DNA of 64,000 nucleotides from Polynucleobacter sp. Latsch14-2 (lineage in GTDB: Bacteria; Pseudomonadota; Gammaproteobacteria; Burkholderiales; Burkholderiaceae): the NCBI RefSeq assembly GCF_018881925.1, contig NZ_JACVPL010000002.1:186001-250000 (forward strand). The letters are read 5' to 3'. Position numbers and translations under genes: made by a program. Numbering within the stretch: position 1 is the stretch's first letter; every line of letters begins with the position of its first letter. Below, in pieces: positions 18,526-29,646 of this stretch. The notes beneath the pieces were generated by a model that was not told the origin of the DNA, made no database searches, and worked only from the letters and a program-made list of their open reading frames with translations.

Positions 18526-19274
18526 AAGGCGTTCCCAGACATGATGTTGACAAAAACATCCTCGAGATCGGTCTTGCCTTCGCCATCTTTTTTTACGGAA
18601 CCATAACGGCTCAATAAATTAGCGGTGGTGTCTAAGGCAACAATGTTGCCCTGTTTGAGCATGGCAATGCGCTGACATAGGGCCTCAGCCTCTTCAAGAT
18701 AATGCGTAGTTAAAACAATCGTATGCCCATCTTGATTGAGTCTACTAATAAATTGCCATAGTGATTGGCGTAACTCAACATCTACACCGGCTGTTGGCTC
18801 GTCCAGAATAATGACTGGTGGTCTATGCACTAGAGCCTGCGCAACTAAGACGCGCCGCTTCATGCCTCCAGACAAAGAACGCATGTTGCTATCAGCCTTA
18901 CTAGTCAGATCTAGATTGGCGATGATTTCGTCAATCCACGCGTTATTATTTCGAATGCCAAAGTAGCCAGACTGAAACTGCAATGTTTCACGAACAGTGA
19001 AAAAGGGGTCAAAAACTAATTCTTGCGGTACTACACCTAGAGCGCGGCGAGCCTCACGAAAATGACTTTGGACATCTGCACCCATAATCAATGCATGACC
19101 TTGATCGGCAACGACCAAGCCCGCCAAGATAGAAATTAAGGTTGTCTTGCCAGCCCCATTGGGACCAAGCAAACCAAAGAACTCGCCCTGCTGTATCTCA
19201 AGCGAAACCTCATCCAAGGCCTGAAGCGCGCCATAGTTTTTAGATATTTTTTTAATCGAAATTGCTGCAGGCAT
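18522..19274 (-). CDS. ABC exporter ATP-binding protein
   Basis: This 250-residue ATPase has Walker A GPNGAGKTT, the signature LSGGMKRR, Walker B VIILDEPTAGVD and the switch His in LTTHYLEEAE. It matches the drug/polysaccharide exporter branch (YadG/CcmA-like). The frame is open to 19313, but ATG at 19274 gives the normal start (MPAAISIKKISKNYGALQAL) and leaves one base to the upstream mlaB stop. It drives the permease encoded next to it. Confidence 0.92.
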   Translation of the reverse strand: MPAAISIKKISKNYGALQALDEVSLEIQQGEFFGLLGPNGAGKTTLISILAGLVVADQGHALIMGADVQSHFREARRALGVVPQELVFDPFFTVRETLQFQSGYFGIRNNNAWIDEIIANLDLTSKADSNMRSLSGGMKRRVLVAQALVHRPPVIILDEPTAGVDVELRQSLWQFISRLNQDGHTIVLTTHYLEEAEALCQRIAMLKQGNIVALDTTANLLSRYGSVKKDGEGKTDLEDVFVNIMSGNAL

Positions 19275-19275
19275 G

Positions 19276-19536
19276 CTATTCAAGGCCCAATAATTGTGAA
19301 ACACCGTAAACACCAGCCAGCACTTTTAATTTTTCAGGGGCGTTTACAACAGAAATTGTCTGCCCCTTAAACAGTAATTTTTTCTGCCAAGCCATTAACA
19401 AGGTTAATACTGTTGAATCAAAATCTATTAAAGCTGAACAGTCAATAGTTCCCAATGTGGCCATATTGAATAACCCATCCCGCTCAAGCTGTACCGCATT
19501 TTCTTGGGTAACTTTACTAGGCAGAAGAAAAGGCAT
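19276..19536 (-). CDS. mlaB: STAS-domain protein, probably MlaB
   Basis: This 86-residue single STAS domain has the expected strand-helix pattern around IDCSALIDFDSTVLTLLMAWQKK. MlaB binds the MlaF ATPase and stabilises the MlaFEDB complex. The position after mlaC fits. Sequence is short and divergent, so the name rests on context as much as on motif. Confidence 0.82.
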   Translation of the reverse strand: MPFLLPSKVTQENAVQLERDGLFNMATLGTIDCSALIDFDSTVLTLLMAWQKKLLFKGQTISVVNAPEKLKVLAGVYGVSQLLGLE

Positions 19537-19554
19537 TGCTCTGGAGTCTTTCAG

Positions 19555-20214
19555 TTAGTTTGTTGGCTTAGTAGCAGCTAATTGCTTATTGCGCTCTTGC
19601 AAAAACTTGATAAGGCCTTCAATTCCATTTTGGCTAATTTGGTTTGCAAACTGATTCCGATAGGCCTCAACCAACCAAACGCCCATGATATTCATGTCAT
19701 AGACCTTCCAACCATTGGCTGTTTTCTCTAGACGATAGTCCAACGGCACTGGATCGCCACGACCAAGCACAACGGTTTTTACAACCACCTCCTTGTCGTC
19801 TGGCGCCGCACGCAAAGCTTTAAATTGCACCGTCTGGTCGCGCAGCTGACTCAAGGCACCAGAGTAAGTCCGAATCAATAGACTCTTAAATTCTGAAACC
19901 AGCTGAGTTTGTTGCTCTGGGCTTGCCTTCTTCCAGTTAGGGCCCATTGCCATCTCGGTAGTGCGTCGCATGTCGGTATAAGGAACAATTTTCTTCTCAA
20001 CCAAATCAACGATGCGCGGAATATTACCTTTTTGGATTTCAGGATCAGATTTGACGGATGCCATCACATCTGAAACAACCGTTTTAATTAAGCCATCTGG
20101 GCTTAATTGATCTGAAGTCTGAGCCAATGCGCTGCCAACCATCAACAACAAGCTGGAGACCACACCTAAAACTACCACAGCAAATTGCTTTTGCATTGTT
20201 TTGTAGCTTTTCAT
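19555..20214 (-). CDS. mlaC: Phospholipid-binding periplasmic protein MlaC
   Basis: This 219-residue protein has a signal peptide (a KQFAVVVLGVVSSLLLMVGSALA core) and the Ttg2D/MlaC fold. Motifs include VEKKIVPYTDMRRTTEMAMGPNW, LLIRTYSGAL and NGWKVYDMNIMGVWLVEAYRNQF. MlaC ferries phospholipids across the periplasm between MlaA and MlaFEDB. ATG at 20196 is an alternative start that would shorten the signal by six residues. Confidence 0.94.
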   Translation of the reverse strand: MKSYKTMQKQFAVVVLGVVSSLLLMVGSALAQTSDQLSPDGLIKTVVSDVMASVKSDPEIQKGNIPRIVDLVEKKIVPYTDMRRTTEMAMGPNWKKASPEQQTQLVSEFKSLLIRTYSGALSQLRDQTVQFKALRAAPDDKEVVVKTVVLGRGDPVPLDYRLEKTANGWKVYDMNIMGVWLVEAYRNQFANQISQNGIEGLIKFLQERNKQLAATKPTN

Positions 20215-20273
20215 ATATTCCTAATTGACCGACTGATTGAGACCTAATTTTAGCCTCTTAACGCCAGCTCGGC

Positions 20274-21023
20274 TTACTCGTAGCTATTCATATAGGGAGG
20301 CATCAGGGGCTCTTCATCCTCGCGCCCCTCGTTGATTTGATATTGCCGTCTCTGTATGTAAGCATCCCGCATAAAGCTGTACTTATCAATCGCAGCGCCA
20401 TCGAGCAAGTCTCCTGCCTCGTAGTAGGTATTTCGCGCATTTACAACCCGCAAACCGGTAATGCTATTACGCAAGCCTACGTCTGGGATGTACTTAAAGA
20501 GATAGTCCGTTTCTAAGTCAGCGGCAGTCCCAAAAGTATCTCGAACAGAGCTTGGTCCAAAGAATGGCAACACTACATAAGGACCTGAAGGAATACCCCA
20601 AACCCCAAAAGTCTGACCCCAGTCCTCTTTATGCTTCTCAAGACCGCCAGGTGTCGCCATATCAATGAAACCACCCAGACCAAACGTGGTATTCACCACC
20701 ACTCGCATGAGATCATTAAAAGCATCGGCTGGCTTGCCTTGCAGGAGGTTATTTAACGCAGTGTAAATATCGTTGTAGTTGCTAAAGAAGTTATAAATGC
20801 CTTCGCGCACAAATTCTGGCAAAACGAATCGATAGCCAGCCACTACAGGCTTCAGAAGATAGGCATCCAGACCTTCATTGAACTCGAAAACAGAGCGATT
20901 AAAAGGCTCCCAAGGATCGTTCGGGGAAGGCTCTACTCCGGCGGGGATTGACGCACAACCGACCAACACGGCAGTAAAAAAAATCACAAAAGCATGTTTC
21001 AGCTTTGTAACCCAAAAGATCAT
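20274..21023 (-). CDS. mlaA: Outer-membrane lipoprotein MlaA (VacJ)
   Basis: This 249-residue lipoprotein has the lipobox LVGC near residue 22. Family motifs are NDPWEPFNRSVFEFNEGLD, the NDIYTALNNLLQGKP segment, FGLGGFIDMATPGGLEKHKEDWGQTFG and GPYVVLPFFGPSSVRD. MlaA removes phospholipids from the outer leaflet of the outer membrane, working with a porin. Its start overlaps the end of mlaD by four bases. Confidence 0.96.
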   Translation of the reverse strand: MIFWVTKLKHAFVIFFTAVLVGCASIPAGVEPSPNDPWEPFNRSVFEFNEGLDAYLLKPVVAGYRFVLPEFVREGIYNFFSNYNDIYTALNNLLQGKPADAFNDLMRVVVNTTFGLGGFIDMATPGGLEKHKEDWGQTFGVWGIPSGPYVVLPFFGPSSVRDTFGTAADLETDYLFKYIPDVGLRNSITGLRVVNARNTYYEAGDLLDGAAIDKYSFMRDAYIQRRQYQINEGREDEEPLMPPYMNSYE

Positions 21024-21502
21024 TTTGCCGCGCCCTTGTCTTGACCACTATCGGCTGCCTTGTTATACAAGAATTGGCTGATCAAGTTTTCTAGAACGAT
21101 AGCAGATTGCGTTTGCGCAATTTTTTCACCATTAGCCAACATATCATCAGAACCGCCAGCCTCCAAACCAATATATTGCTCGCCTAGCAAACCCGAAGTC
21201 AAAATCTTTGCAGATGAATCTTTGGGAAACTTATAGCCCTCCTCGATAGTCATGACGACAGTCGCTTGGTAAGTTTTGTCATCAAATGAGATATTGGCAA
21301 TTCGCCCAACCACAACCCCAGCACTCTTTACTGGCGCACGCGGCTTTAAGCCGCCAATGTTGTCAAAGCGTGCAGAAATTTTATACGTAGGTGCAAATGA
21401 AACTGCGTTCATATTACCAACCTTCAGCGCAAGAAATAATGCAGCCAACAAGCCAATAGCTACAAAAATTCCTACCCAAATATCAATTGCACTTTTTCTC
21501 AT
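21020..21502 (-). CDS. mlaD: Membrane-anchored MCE protein MlaD
   Basis: This 160-residue protein has one N-terminal membrane helix (WVGIFVAIGLLAALFLALKVG) and a single MCE domain (FDNIGGLKPRAPVKSAGVVVGRI ... ILTSGLLGEQYIGLEAGG). MlaD forms the hexameric ring of the inner-membrane lipid transporter. It lies between mlaE and mlaA. Confidence 0.96.
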   Translation of the reverse strand: MRKSAIDIWVGIFVAIGLLAALFLALKVGNMNAVSFAPTYKISARFDNIGGLKPRAPVKSAGVVVGRIANISFDDKTYQATVVMTIEEGYKFPKDSSAKILTSGLLGEQYIGLEAGGSDDMLANGEKIAQTQSAIVLENLISQFLYNKAADSGQDKGAAK

Positions 21503-21523
21503 AAGAGCCTCAGTTTATTCTTT

Positions 21524-22321
21524 CTAATTCGAGAACATCATTGCGGTTAGCAGAAAGTCCAATGCCAAGACCGACAAGGAAGAGATCACTACCGTTCGGG
21601 TGGTTGCCTGCGATACACCTTCAGGCGTAGGTTTTGCCTCATAACCTTGATACAGGGCTATAAAAGTGACTGCTACACCAAAGACCATACTTTTAATTAA
21701 GCCATTGCCAATATCTGAAAAGAGGTCTACACCGCCTTGCATCTGCGACCAGAAGGCACCAGAATCTACCCCAATCAATGGCACGCCAACAAAGTAGCCG
21801 CCCATCACACCAACTGCAGTAAAGATCGTTGCCAAAATTGGCATAGCGATTATTCCTGCCCAGAGACGTGGCGCAATCACACGACTTAACGGGTCAACCG
21901 CCATCATCTCCATAGCACTTAACTGCTCCCCAGCCTTCATCAGACCAATCTCTGCCGTAAGAGATGTGCCTGCGCGACCAGCAAATAACAATGCAGTAAT
22001 GACTGGACCTAATTCACGCGTCAAGGAAAGCGCTACCAGCAACCCCAATGCCTGCTCAGAACCATAACGATTAAGCGTGTAATACCCCTGCAAGCCCAGA
22101 ACAAAACCAACAAACAAACCTGAGATAGCAATGATCACAAAAGAGTGATTACCAACAAATAAAATTTGATCAGAAACTAAGCGCGGTCTTTTCAACAAAA
22201 AACCAGAGCGCCAAATCACAGCAATAAACATGCGCGCAGCATGACCAAGGCTTGTTAGATTGCGGCGTACATAAAATCCGAGGTCGCCCAAAAGGTCTAT
22301 AGCTAGATGTAATATCGTCAT
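21524..22321 (-). CDS. mlaE: Lipid ABC transporter permease MlaE
   Basis: This 265-residue inner-membrane permease has several membrane helices. The conserved LTRELGPVITALLFAGRAGTSLTAEIGLMKAGEQLSAMEMMAVDP block is the MlaE signature. Two copies join two MlaF and a hexamer of MlaD. Its start overlaps the mlaF stop by four bases. Confidence 0.97.
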   Translation of the reverse strand: MTILHLAIDLLGDLGFYVRRNLTSLGHAARMFIAVIWRSGFLLKRPRLVSDQILFVGNHSFVIIAISGLFVGFVLGLQGYYTLNRYGSEQALGLLVALSLTRELGPVITALLFAGRAGTSLTAEIGLMKAGEQLSAMEMMAVDPLSRVIAPRLWAGIIAMPILATIFTAVGVMGGYFVGVPLIGVDSGAFWSQMQGGVDLFSDIGNGLIKSMVFGVAVTFIALYQGYEAKPTPEGVSQATTRTVVISSLSVLALDFLLTAMMFSN

Positions 22322-23184
22322 TTCACTACCACCCCAAAATCTTCTTCCAGACTCTGCCCGGGATAGTGAAATGGCACAGGACCATCGGGTGCAGCATCTA
22401 AGAACTGACGCACAAATGGATCAGTTGAGCGATTAAGCTCCTCGGGTGTACCTTTGGCAGCAATCTTCCCATTGGCAATAAAGTAGACATAGTCGGCAAT
22501 TTCAAATGTCTCTTCAACATCATGTGTTACCAACAAACTAGTGGCACCTAGCGCATTGTTTAAATCACGAATTAATCTTGCCGTAATACCCAAAGAGATC
22601 GGATCCAAACCAGCAAAGGGTTCGTCATACATGATCAACGGTGGATCAAGCGCTATCGCGCGTGCCAATGCAACACGTCTTGCCATTCCGCCTGAAATTT
22701 GCGAGGGCATTAAATCACGCGCGCCCCGTAAACCAACTGCATTAAGTTTCATGAGGACCAATGAGTGCAAAAGCTCTTCAGTCAGATTTGTGTGCTCACG
22801 CAACGGGAATGCGACATTCTCGAAAACGCTGAGGTCTGTGAATAAGGCGCCGAACTGGAACAACATGCCCATACGACGGCGTGCGCCCATCAATTGGGCT
22901 GAACTCATCTTGCCAATATCTTGGCCCTCAAAAAGCACTTCGCCTGATTGAGCGCTAAATTGGCCGCCAATTAATCTCAGAATAGTAGTCTTGCCGCAAC
23001 CAGATCCGCCCATCACTGCAACGACTTGACCCCGACGAAATTCCATACTCAACCCAGACAAAATTTGTCTTTCGCCAGGCGCATAAGAAAAGTTGACGTC
23101 TTTAATAGAGACGACAACTTGGTCTTGGGCTTGTCCTACAGCTTTTTGATGTGCAGTCAAAGAATGGGGTTGGCTACTATTCAT
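22318..23184 (-). CDS. mlaF: Lipid ABC transporter ATPase MlaF
   Basis: This 288-residue ATPase has Walker A GGSGCGKTT, signature SGGMARR, Walker B PLIMYDEPFAGLDP and the switch His of LLVTHDVEE. It powers phospholipid movement through MlaE. It is the first of the mla genes and begins only 10 bases after the gltD stop. A hairpin covers that junction and holds the GGGG just before its ATG. Confidence 0.96.
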   Translation of the reverse strand: MNSSQPHSLTAHQKAVGQAQDQVVVSIKDVNFSYAPGERQILSGLSMEFRRGQVVAVMGGSGCGKTTILRLIGGQFSAQSGEVLFEGQDIGKMSSAQLMGARRRMGMLFQFGALFTDLSVFENVAFPLREHTNLTEELLHSLVLMKLNAVGLRGARDLMPSQISGGMARRVALARAIALDPPLIMYDEPFAGLDPISLGITARLIRDLNNALGATSLLVTHDVEETFEIADYVYFIANGKIAAKGTPEELNRSTDPFVRQFLDAAPDGPVPFHYPGQSLEEDFGVVVK

Positions 23185-23186
23185 AT

Positions 23187-23203
23187 CCCCGATATTATCG
23201 GGG
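23187..23203 (-). promoter_or_regulatory. Hairpin spanning the gltD stop and mlaF ribosome-binding site
   Basis: There is a perfect 7-base inverted repeat (ccccgat - att - atcgggg). Read on the minus strand, the gltD stop TAA lies at the loop and the 3' arm is the GGGG immediately before the mlaF ATG. Folded RNA would hide the only purine-rich sequence ahead of mlaF; ribosomes finishing gltD would open it. The regulatory role is inferred. Confidence 0.5.
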
Positions 23204-24658
23204 AAGAACAGATGACCCCATTAAATACTCGTCAACCGCCTGAGCACACTGACGACCTTCACGAATGGCCCAGACTACTAGTGACTGCCCGCGACGCATA
23301 TCGCCTGCAGCAAACACCTTAGCAACGTTAGTTTGATAGGCTTTTTGACCATCTACGGTAGCTTTTGCATTACCGCGCGCATCTTTTTCAACGCCAAAAG
23401 CATTAAGGACTTGTTGCGCTGGAGACACAAAACCCATGGCCAAAAAGACTAAATCTGCCTTAATTTCAAATTCAGAATTTGGCATTTCTGTCATCTTGCC
23501 ATCTTTCCACTCCAGACGAACACAGATAAGCTTCTCTAATTTGCCGTTTTTACCCTCAAAACGCTTGGTAGCAACAGACCAATCACGCTCGCAACCTTCA
23601 TCGTGCGATGAGGAGGTACGTAATTTAGTTGGCCAATAAGGCCATACCAATGGCTTGTTCTCTGCCTCTGGTGGTTGTGGCATTAGTTCAAATTGAGTTA
23701 CTTTTGCTGCGCCATGACGATTTGATGTGCCAACACAGTCAGAACCAGTGTCGCCACCACCAATAACTACGACATTCTTGCCGGCCGCTGAAATTTCATT
23801 TTTGAAATCGCCGGCATTTTCTTTGTTTTGTGGAATCAAAAATTCCAGTGCGTAATGCACCCCAGCTAACTCACGACCTGGCACAGGTAAATCACGTGGT
23901 TGCTCTGCGCCGCCAGTAATCACTACCGCATCAAAATCTTTCATCAACTGTTCTGGAGAAACTGTTTTGGTTGAGTAATTTTTAACCTCGGAACCAATTG
24001 CTTCCTTACCAACAAACACGCCAGTCTCAAACTTGACGCCTTCCGCTTGCATTTGCTCAACGCGACGGTCAATCAACCATTTTTCCATTTTAAAATCAGG
24101 GATGCCATAACGAAGCAAACCGCCAATGCGATCATTCTTCTCAAAGACAGTGACATCGTGACCAACGCGAGCTAATTGCTGTGCAGTTGCCATACCAGCA
24201 GGGCCGCCACCAACAACGGCAACTTTTTTGCCCGTCTTCGTTTTTGCTGGCTGCGGCTTAACCCAACCATTCTCCCAACCCTTATCAATGATGGCATGCT
24301 CAATAGACTTAATACCCACGGCGTCACTATTAATGCCTAAGGTACAGGCCGCCTCGCAAGGCGCCGGGCAGATGCGGCCAGTAAATTCTGGGAAGTTGTT
24401 GGTTGACTGCAGTACATCCAATGCATTTTGCCAATCACTATGAAATACTAGGTCATTAAAATCAGGAATGATGTTATTTACTGGGCAACCGTTATTGCAA
24501 AATGGAATGCCACAGTCCATGCAACGTGCACCCTGAACTTTTGCCTCTTCATCCGTTAAGGCAATAACAAACTCTTTGTAGTGATGGAGGCGTTTAGTAG
24601 GAGCTTCATAAGTTTCACTTACGCGCTCAAACTCCATAAATCCTGTGACCTTACCCAT
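23195..24658 (-). CDS. gltD: Glutamate synthase (NADPH) small subunit
   Basis: This 487-residue FAD/NADPH flavoprotein passes electrons to the large subunit. The N-terminal cysteine motifs [14 protein letters not shown] and CPAPCEAAC bind Fe-S clusters. [17 protein letters not shown] binds FAD and [14 protein letters not shown] binds [23 protein letters not shown] is the second FAD contact. It follows gltB by 47 bases. Confidence 0.97.
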   Translation of the reverse strand: MGKVTGFMEFERVSETYEAPTKRLHHYKEFVIALTDEEAKVQGARCMDCGIPFCNNGCPVNNIIPDFNDLVFHSDWQNALDVLQSTNNFPEFTGRICPAPCEAACTLGINSDAVGIKSIEHAIIDKGWENGWVKPQPAKTKTGKKVAVVGGGPAGMATAQQLARVGHDVTVFEKNDRIGGLLRYGIPDFKMEKWLIDRRVEQMQAEGVKFETGVFVGKEAIGSEVKNYSTKTVSPEQLMKDFDAVVITGGAEQPRDLPVPGRELAGVHYALEFLIPQNKENAGDFKNEISAAGKNVVVIGGGDTGSDCVGTSNRHGAAKVTQFELMPQPPEAENKPLVWPYWPTKLRTSSSHDEGCERDWSVATKRFEGKNGKLEKLICVRLEWKDGKMTEMPNSEFEIKADLVFLAMGFVSPAQQVLNAFGVEKDARGNAKATVDGQKAYQTNVAKVFAAGDMRRGQSLVVWAIREGRQCAQAVDEYLMGSSVLPR

Positions 24659-24705
24659 ATTGAATCCTTAGTATCTTTTCTGAATGTCTGTATTAATTAA
24701 CTAAA

Positions 24706-27700
24706 TTAAGCGGCAACAGTTTTATTCTGTGCTTTTTCCCACAACTCACCTAATGCACGTTTGTACTCGGTTGGAAGCACTTTCACAAAACGATCGCGAG
24801 CATTTTCCCAGTCAGCTAAAAGTGCTTTTGCACGCTCCGAACCAGTGTGACGGAAGTGACGCTCAATTAGGCCCTTCAGAATTTGCTCATCAGTTAAACG
24901 CTCGCCACCATCTTTAACATCGACAGGGGCATGCCACTGTGATTGAGGGACCTTGGCAATTTGCTCGGCAGACGACAATACTTTTTCAAGAGTAGCCATA
25001 CTGGTATTGCAACGTTTATCAAATAGACCATCTTCGTCATATACATAAGCAATACCGCCACTCATTCCCGCTGCAAAGTTACGGCCGGTTGCGCCCAATA
25101 CCACTACAGTGCCGCCAGTCATGTATTCGCAACCATGATCTCCAGTGCCCTCGACTACGGTAGTAGCGCCAGAGTTACGCACGGCAAAACGTTCTCCAGC
25201 TACGCCATTGAAGAAGGCCTCACCACCAATAGCACCGTAAAGCACAGTATTGCCAACAATAATATTCTTGGCAGTATCACCACGGAACTCATGCGGTGCA
25301 CGCACAATCACACGACCGCCAGATAAACCTTTGCCAACATAGTCATTACCATCACCCACCAAATCCAGTGTGACACCGTGTGCCAAGAAAGCAGCAAAAC
25401 TTTGCCCAGCGGTACCATTTAACTGAATGTGGATAGTGTCATCAGGCAGGCCAGCATGGCCATAACGCTGCGCAATCTCACCGGAGAGCATTGCACCGAC
25501 CGTACGATTAACGTTCTTGACAGGAACAATGAAAGAAACTTTCTCGCCACGCTCAATTGCAGGCTCACTCTTCTCAATCAAGATGTTGTCAAGTGCGCTT
25601 GCTAAACCATGATCTTGTGTAAGAACTTGATAACGTGGAACATCTGCGGGTACTTGTGGCGCAGCAAAAATTTTACTGAAATCCAAACCATGGACTTTCC
25701 AGTTATCAATACCTTTGCGAGTATCCAAAAGATCAACGCGACCAATCAGGTCATCAAACTTACGAATACCCAACTGCGCCATGATTTCACGAGCCTCTTC
25801 TGCAACAAAGAAGAAGAAGTTCACAACGTGCTCAGGCTTGCCAGCAAACTTTTTACGCAATTCTGGATCTTGGGTTGCAACACCCACTGGGCAGGTATTC
25901 AAATGACACTTACGCATCATGATGCAACCCTCGACAACTAATGGTGCGGTTGCAAAACCAAATTCATCTGCGCCTAACAAGGCACCGATCACCACATCGC
26001 GACCAGTTTTCATTTGACCGTCAGCCTGAACACGAATGCGGCTACGCAAACGATTAAGCACCAATGTCTGTTGTGTTTCTGCTAAGCCCAATTCCCAAGG
26101 GGAGCCAGCATGCTTAATGGAAGATAAAGGGGATGCACCTGTACCGCCATCATGGCCAGCGATTACCACGTGATCTGCCTTTGCTTTAGCAACACCAGCA
26201 GCAATCGTACCAACACCAACCTCTGAAACTAGCTTTACAGAGACATCGGCGACTGGATTTACATTCTTCAAGTCATGAATCAATTGAGCGATATCTTCAA
26301 TTGAATAAATATCATGGTGCGGAGGTGGAGAAATCAAACCAACGCCTGGCACTGAATACCGCAATTTCCCAATGTAATCAGAAACTTTACCGCCAGGCAA
26401 TTGACCGCCTTCACCGGGCTTAGCGCCCTGTGCCATCTTGATTTGCAGTTGGTCAGCCGAACGCAAATACTCTGTAGTAACACCAAATCGTCCAGAAGCG
26501 ACCTGTTTAATTTTGGAGCGCAATGAATCACCATCCAACAAAGGAATATTGGCTTCAACCACATCACTGCCCAGGATGCTAGCTAAAGTCTCACCCTTCT
26601 TAATCGGAATTCCTTTGAGTTCATTCACGTACCGGTTTGGATCTTCACCGCCTTCTCCAGTGTTGGACTTGCCGCCGATGCGGTTCATCGCAATAGCTAA
26701 AGTGGCATGAGCTTCAGTGGAAATAGATCCAAGCGACATCGCGCCCGTAGCAAAACGTTTTACGATTTCTTTTGCGGACTCAACTTCATCCAAGGGAATT
26801 GCTTTGGCTGGGTCAATCTTGAATTCAAACAACCCACGCAATGTCATTTGACGCTTACTTTGGTCATTAATAATGTTGGCGTACTCTTTGTAAGTCTGAT
26901 AGCCCTTTTCAGCACCAATACGAGTCGAGTGTTGTAACTTGGCAATGGTGTCAGGCGTCCACATATGGTTTTCACCGCGGATACGGAATGCATATTCGCC
27001 ACCAGCCTCAAGCATATTCGCCAGTACCGGATCGTCACTAAACGCCCCAGCATGCATACGCAAGGCTTCTTCAGCCACCTCAAATACACCGATACCGCCA
27101 ACATTGGAAGGAGTACCTTTGAAATACTGATCAATCACATCATGATTTAAACCAATCGCTTCAAAAATTTGCGATCCGGTATAGGACATATAAGTAGAAA
27201 TGCCCATCTTAGACATCACTTTTTGTAAGCCCTTACCAACTGCTTTGACAAAGTTTTTAACTGCTTTTTCAGCCGACAAATCGCCAGATAAACCTTTAGC
27301 CATCTGGGCCAAAGTCTCCATTGCCAGGTATGGGTGGACTGCTTCAGCGCCATAGCCAGCCAAAAGTGCAAAGTGATGTGTCTCACGCGCACTTCCCGTT
27401 TCAACTACCAAGCCTACGCTGGTACGCAAACCTTTTTCAACTAAATGCTGATGAATTGCAGACGTTGCTAACAATGCAGGAATTGCTACATGCTTTGCGT
27501 CTACCTGACGATCGCTGACGATCAAGATGTTGTAACCAGAACGAACTGCATCAGCAGCCTCTGCACAGAGAGAGGCCAAGCGCGCCTCAATACCTGCCTT
27601 GCCCCATGCTGCTAGATAACAAATATCCAATTCATACGAACGGAACTTGCCGTTGGTGTAATGACCTATATGGCGAATCTTCGTCATATCGTCAAAATCT

Positions 27701-29451
27701 AAAATTGGCTGACTGACCTCTAAACGCATTGGCGGATTGATATTGTTGGTATCAAGTAAATTGGGTTTAGGCCCAATAAACGATACCAATGACATCACCA
27801 TATTTTCGCGAATGGAATCAATCGGGGGATTGGTAACTTGCGCAAACAACTGTTTGAAGTAGTTATAAAGTGGCTTGTTCTTATTTGAAAGAACTGCTAA
27901 AGGGCTGTCATTGCCCATCGAACCAATGGCTTCTTCACCATTCATTGCCATCGGCGCCATCAGGAACTTAATATCCTCCTGGGTATAGCCGAAAGCTTGC
28001 TGGCGATCTAGCAATGATGCAGCTGGGCGTATGACTTTTTTCTCATCAATAATGTCGGCCTTACCAGCGTCAACTTCATCCAACTTGACGCGCACAGCAT
28101 CAATCCAACTCTTATATGGTTTTGCTTTTGAAACGGCATTTTTCAATTCCACATCATCAATAATGCGGCCCTGCTCCATATCAATCATGAACATCTTGCC
28201 TGGTTGCAAGCGCCATTTTTGAACAATCTTGTTTTCCGGAATTGGCAATACACCGGCTTCTGATGCCATGATGACTAAGTCGTCATCTGTCACGTAATAG
28301 CGTGCGGGACGTAAGCCATTGCGATCCAAAGTTGCGCCAATTTGGCGACCATCAGTAAACGCCATAGCCGCCGGACCATCCCATGGCTCCATCATGGCTG
28401 CGTGGTATTCATAAAAAGCTCGGCGGTTCTCATCCATCAATGTATGTTGTTCCCAAGCCTCTGGAATCATCATCATCATGGCCTGTGCTAGTGGATAACC
28501 AGCCATTACCAATAGCTCTAAGCAGTTATCAAAGCAAGCGGTATCAGATTGACCTGGGTAAATTAGTGGCCAAAGTTTTTTCAAGTCATCGCCTAATACA
28601 GGCGAACTAACAGCACCTTCGCGTGCATTTACCCAATTGACATTTCCCTTGACGGTATTAATCTCGCCATTATGAGCAATCATGCGGTATGGGTGCGCCA
28701 ACTCCCAGGCGGGGAAAGTATTTGTCGAAAAGCGTTGATGCACTAAAGCCAATGCTGACACAGTTCGCGGATCTTTTAAGTCCTCGTAATAGGCGCCCAC
28801 TTGGTTTGCCAGGAGCAGGCCTTTATAAACAATAGTACGTGCCGACATTGATGCAACAAAATATTCTTTGCCATGCTTCAGATGTAAATCTTGAATAGCA
28901 TGACTAGCTGTTTTACGAATCACATACAACTTACGCTCAAGCGCATCCGTGGTCATAATGTCACGACCCCGGCCTATAAAGATTTGACGGATGAATGGCT
29001 CAGTCTTTCTAACCGTTGGAGACATCGGCAATTTCACATCTACTGGCACATCCCTCCAGCCCAATACAGCCTGACCTTCTAGACGTACTGTGCGCTCCAA
29101 CTCTTGTTCACAGGCTAAACGTGAAGCATTTTCTTTTGGTAAAAAAATCATGCCAACACCGTATTCGCCAAATGGTGGCAAAGTCACGCCTTGTTTGGCC
29201 ATTTCATCGCGATAGAGCGTGTCCGGAATTTGAATTAAGATTCCGGCTCCGTCACCCATTAAAGGATCAGCACCGACAGCTCCCCGGTGATCTAGATTCT
29301 CCAAAATCTTCAAACCCTGAGCAACGATTTCGTGCGATTTTTTACCTTTGATATGCGCGACGAATCCTACGCCGCAGGCATCATGCTCATTTCGTGGGTC
29401 ATATAAGCCCTGAGCAATTGGTCGTAGATCTGTAATTGATTGTGTAGTCAT
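24706..29451 (-). CDS. gltB: Glutamate synthase (NADPH) large subunit
   Basis: This 1581-residue enzyme makes two glutamates from glutamine and 2-oxoglutarate. Domains in order: an N-terminal class-II glutaminase whose nucleophile is Cys26 ([10 protein letters not shown]) after a 25-residue propeptide, a central domain, the FMN-binding synthase barrel ([33 protein letters not shown]), the 3Fe-4S cysteines ([15 protein letters not shown]) and a beta-helix rich in glycine ([20 protein letters not shown]). The frame is open 40 codons further upstream, but ATG at 29451 has GGAA in the right place and gives the normal propeptide. Confidence 0.97.
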   Translation of the reverse strand: MTTQSITDLRPIAQGLYDPRNEHDACGVGFVAHIKGKKSHEIVAQGLKILENLDHRGAVGADPLMGDGAGILIQIPDTLYRDEMAKQGVTLPPFGEYGVGMIFLPKENASRLACEQELERTVRLEGQAVLGWRDVPVDVKLPMSPTVRKTEPFIRQIFIGRGRDIMTTDALERKLYVIRKTASHAIQDLHLKHGKEYFVASMSARTIVYKGLLLANQVGAYYEDLKDPRTVSALALVHQRFSTNTFPAWELAHPYRMIAHNGEINTVKGNVNWVNAREGAVSSPVLGDDLKKLWPLIYPGQSDTACFDNCLELLVMAGYPLAQAMMMMIPEAWEQHTLMDENRRAFYEYHAAMMEPWDGPAAMAFTDGRQIGATLDRNGLRPARYYVTDDDLVIMASEAGVLPIPENKIVQKWRLQPGKMFMIDMEQGRIIDDVELKNAVSKAKPYKSWIDAVRVKLDEVDAGKADIIDEKKVIRPAASLLDRQQAFGYTQEDIKFLMAPMAMNGEEAIGSMGNDSPLAVLSNKNKPLYNYFKQLFAQVTNPPIDSIRENMVMSLVSFIGPKPNLLDTNNINPPMRLEVSQPILDFDDMTKIRHIGHYTNGKFRSYELDICYLAAWGKAGIEARLASLCAEAADAVRSGYNILIVSDRQVDAKHVAIPALLATSAIHQHLVEKGLRTSVGLVVETGSARETHHFALLAGYGAEAVHPYLAMETLAQMAKGLSGDLSAEKAVKNFVKAVGKGLQKVMSKMGISTYMSYTGSQIFEAIGLNHDVIDQYFKGTPSNVGGIGVFEVAEEALRMHAGAFSDDPVLANMLEAGGEYAFRIRGENHMWTPDTIAKLQHSTRIGAEKGYQTYKEYANIINDQSKRQMTLRGLFEFKIDPAKAIPLDEVESAKEIVKRFATGAMSLGSISTEAHATLAIAMNRIGGKSNTGEGGEDPNRYVNELKGIPIKKGETLASILGSDVVEANIPLLDGDSLRSKIKQVASGRFGVTTEYLRSADQLQIKMAQGAKPGEGGQLPGGKVSDYIGKLRYSVPGVGLISPPPHHDIYSIEDIAQLIHDLKNVNPVADVSVKLVSEVGVGTIAAGVAKAKADHVVIAGHDGGTGASPLSSIKHAGSPWELGLAETQQTLVLNRLRSRIRVQADGQMKTGRDVVIGALLGADEFGFATAPLVVEGCIMMRKCHLNTCPVGVATQDPELRKKFAGKPEHVVNFFFFVAEEAREIMAQLGIRKFDDLIGRVDLLDTRKGIDNWKVHGLDFSKIFAAPQVPADVPRYQVLTQDHGLASALDNILIEKSEPAIERGEKVSFIVPVKNVNRTVGAMLSGEIAQRYGHAGLPDDTIHIQLNGTAGQSFAAFLAHGVTLDLVGDGNDYVGKGLSGGRVIVRAPHEFRGDTAKNIIVGNTVLYGAIGGEAFFNGVAGERFAVRNSGATTVVEGTGDHGCEYMTGGTVVVLGATGRNFAAGMSGGIAYVYDEDGLFDKRCNTSMATLEKVLSSAEQIAKVPQSQWHAPVDVKDGGERLTDEQILKGLIERHFRHTGSERAKALLADWENARDRFVKVLPTEYKRALGELWEKAQNKTVAA

Positions 29452-29538
29452 AGTATTTCCGAGCGGCAACAAAGGCCTGATTACTTTTGGAAGATCAAAT
29501 ATAGGTGAATACCCATAACGACGCAATAGAAATAAAAT

Positions 29539-29599
29539 GAGTCTGTCCCATTTTTTTAGTAAGAGCACCAAAATGAATTACTTAAATAGGGACAGAGTC
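29539..29599. repeat. Inverted repeat near the transposase gene
   Basis: There are 11-base arms gagtctgtccc (29539-29549) and gggacagagtc (29589-29599) that pair at 10 of 11 positions across a 39-base AT-rich spacer. It lies between the transposase 3' end and gltB. It may be a recognition or end sequence of the single-strand transposase next door, or an mRNA stem-loop. It lacks the GTAG-type head of classical REP elements. Confidence 0.5.
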
Positions 29600-29646
29600 G
29601 ATAATGTGCTCAATATTCTAGCGCTGCCTTCCGCACTAAAAAATCT

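Noticed and set aside
24729..28610. Several open frames of 60-110 codons antisense to gltB
   Set aside because: They overlap a well-conserved 1581-residue gene, have no ribosome-binding sites or recognisable motifs, and match what is expected by chance opposite long genes.
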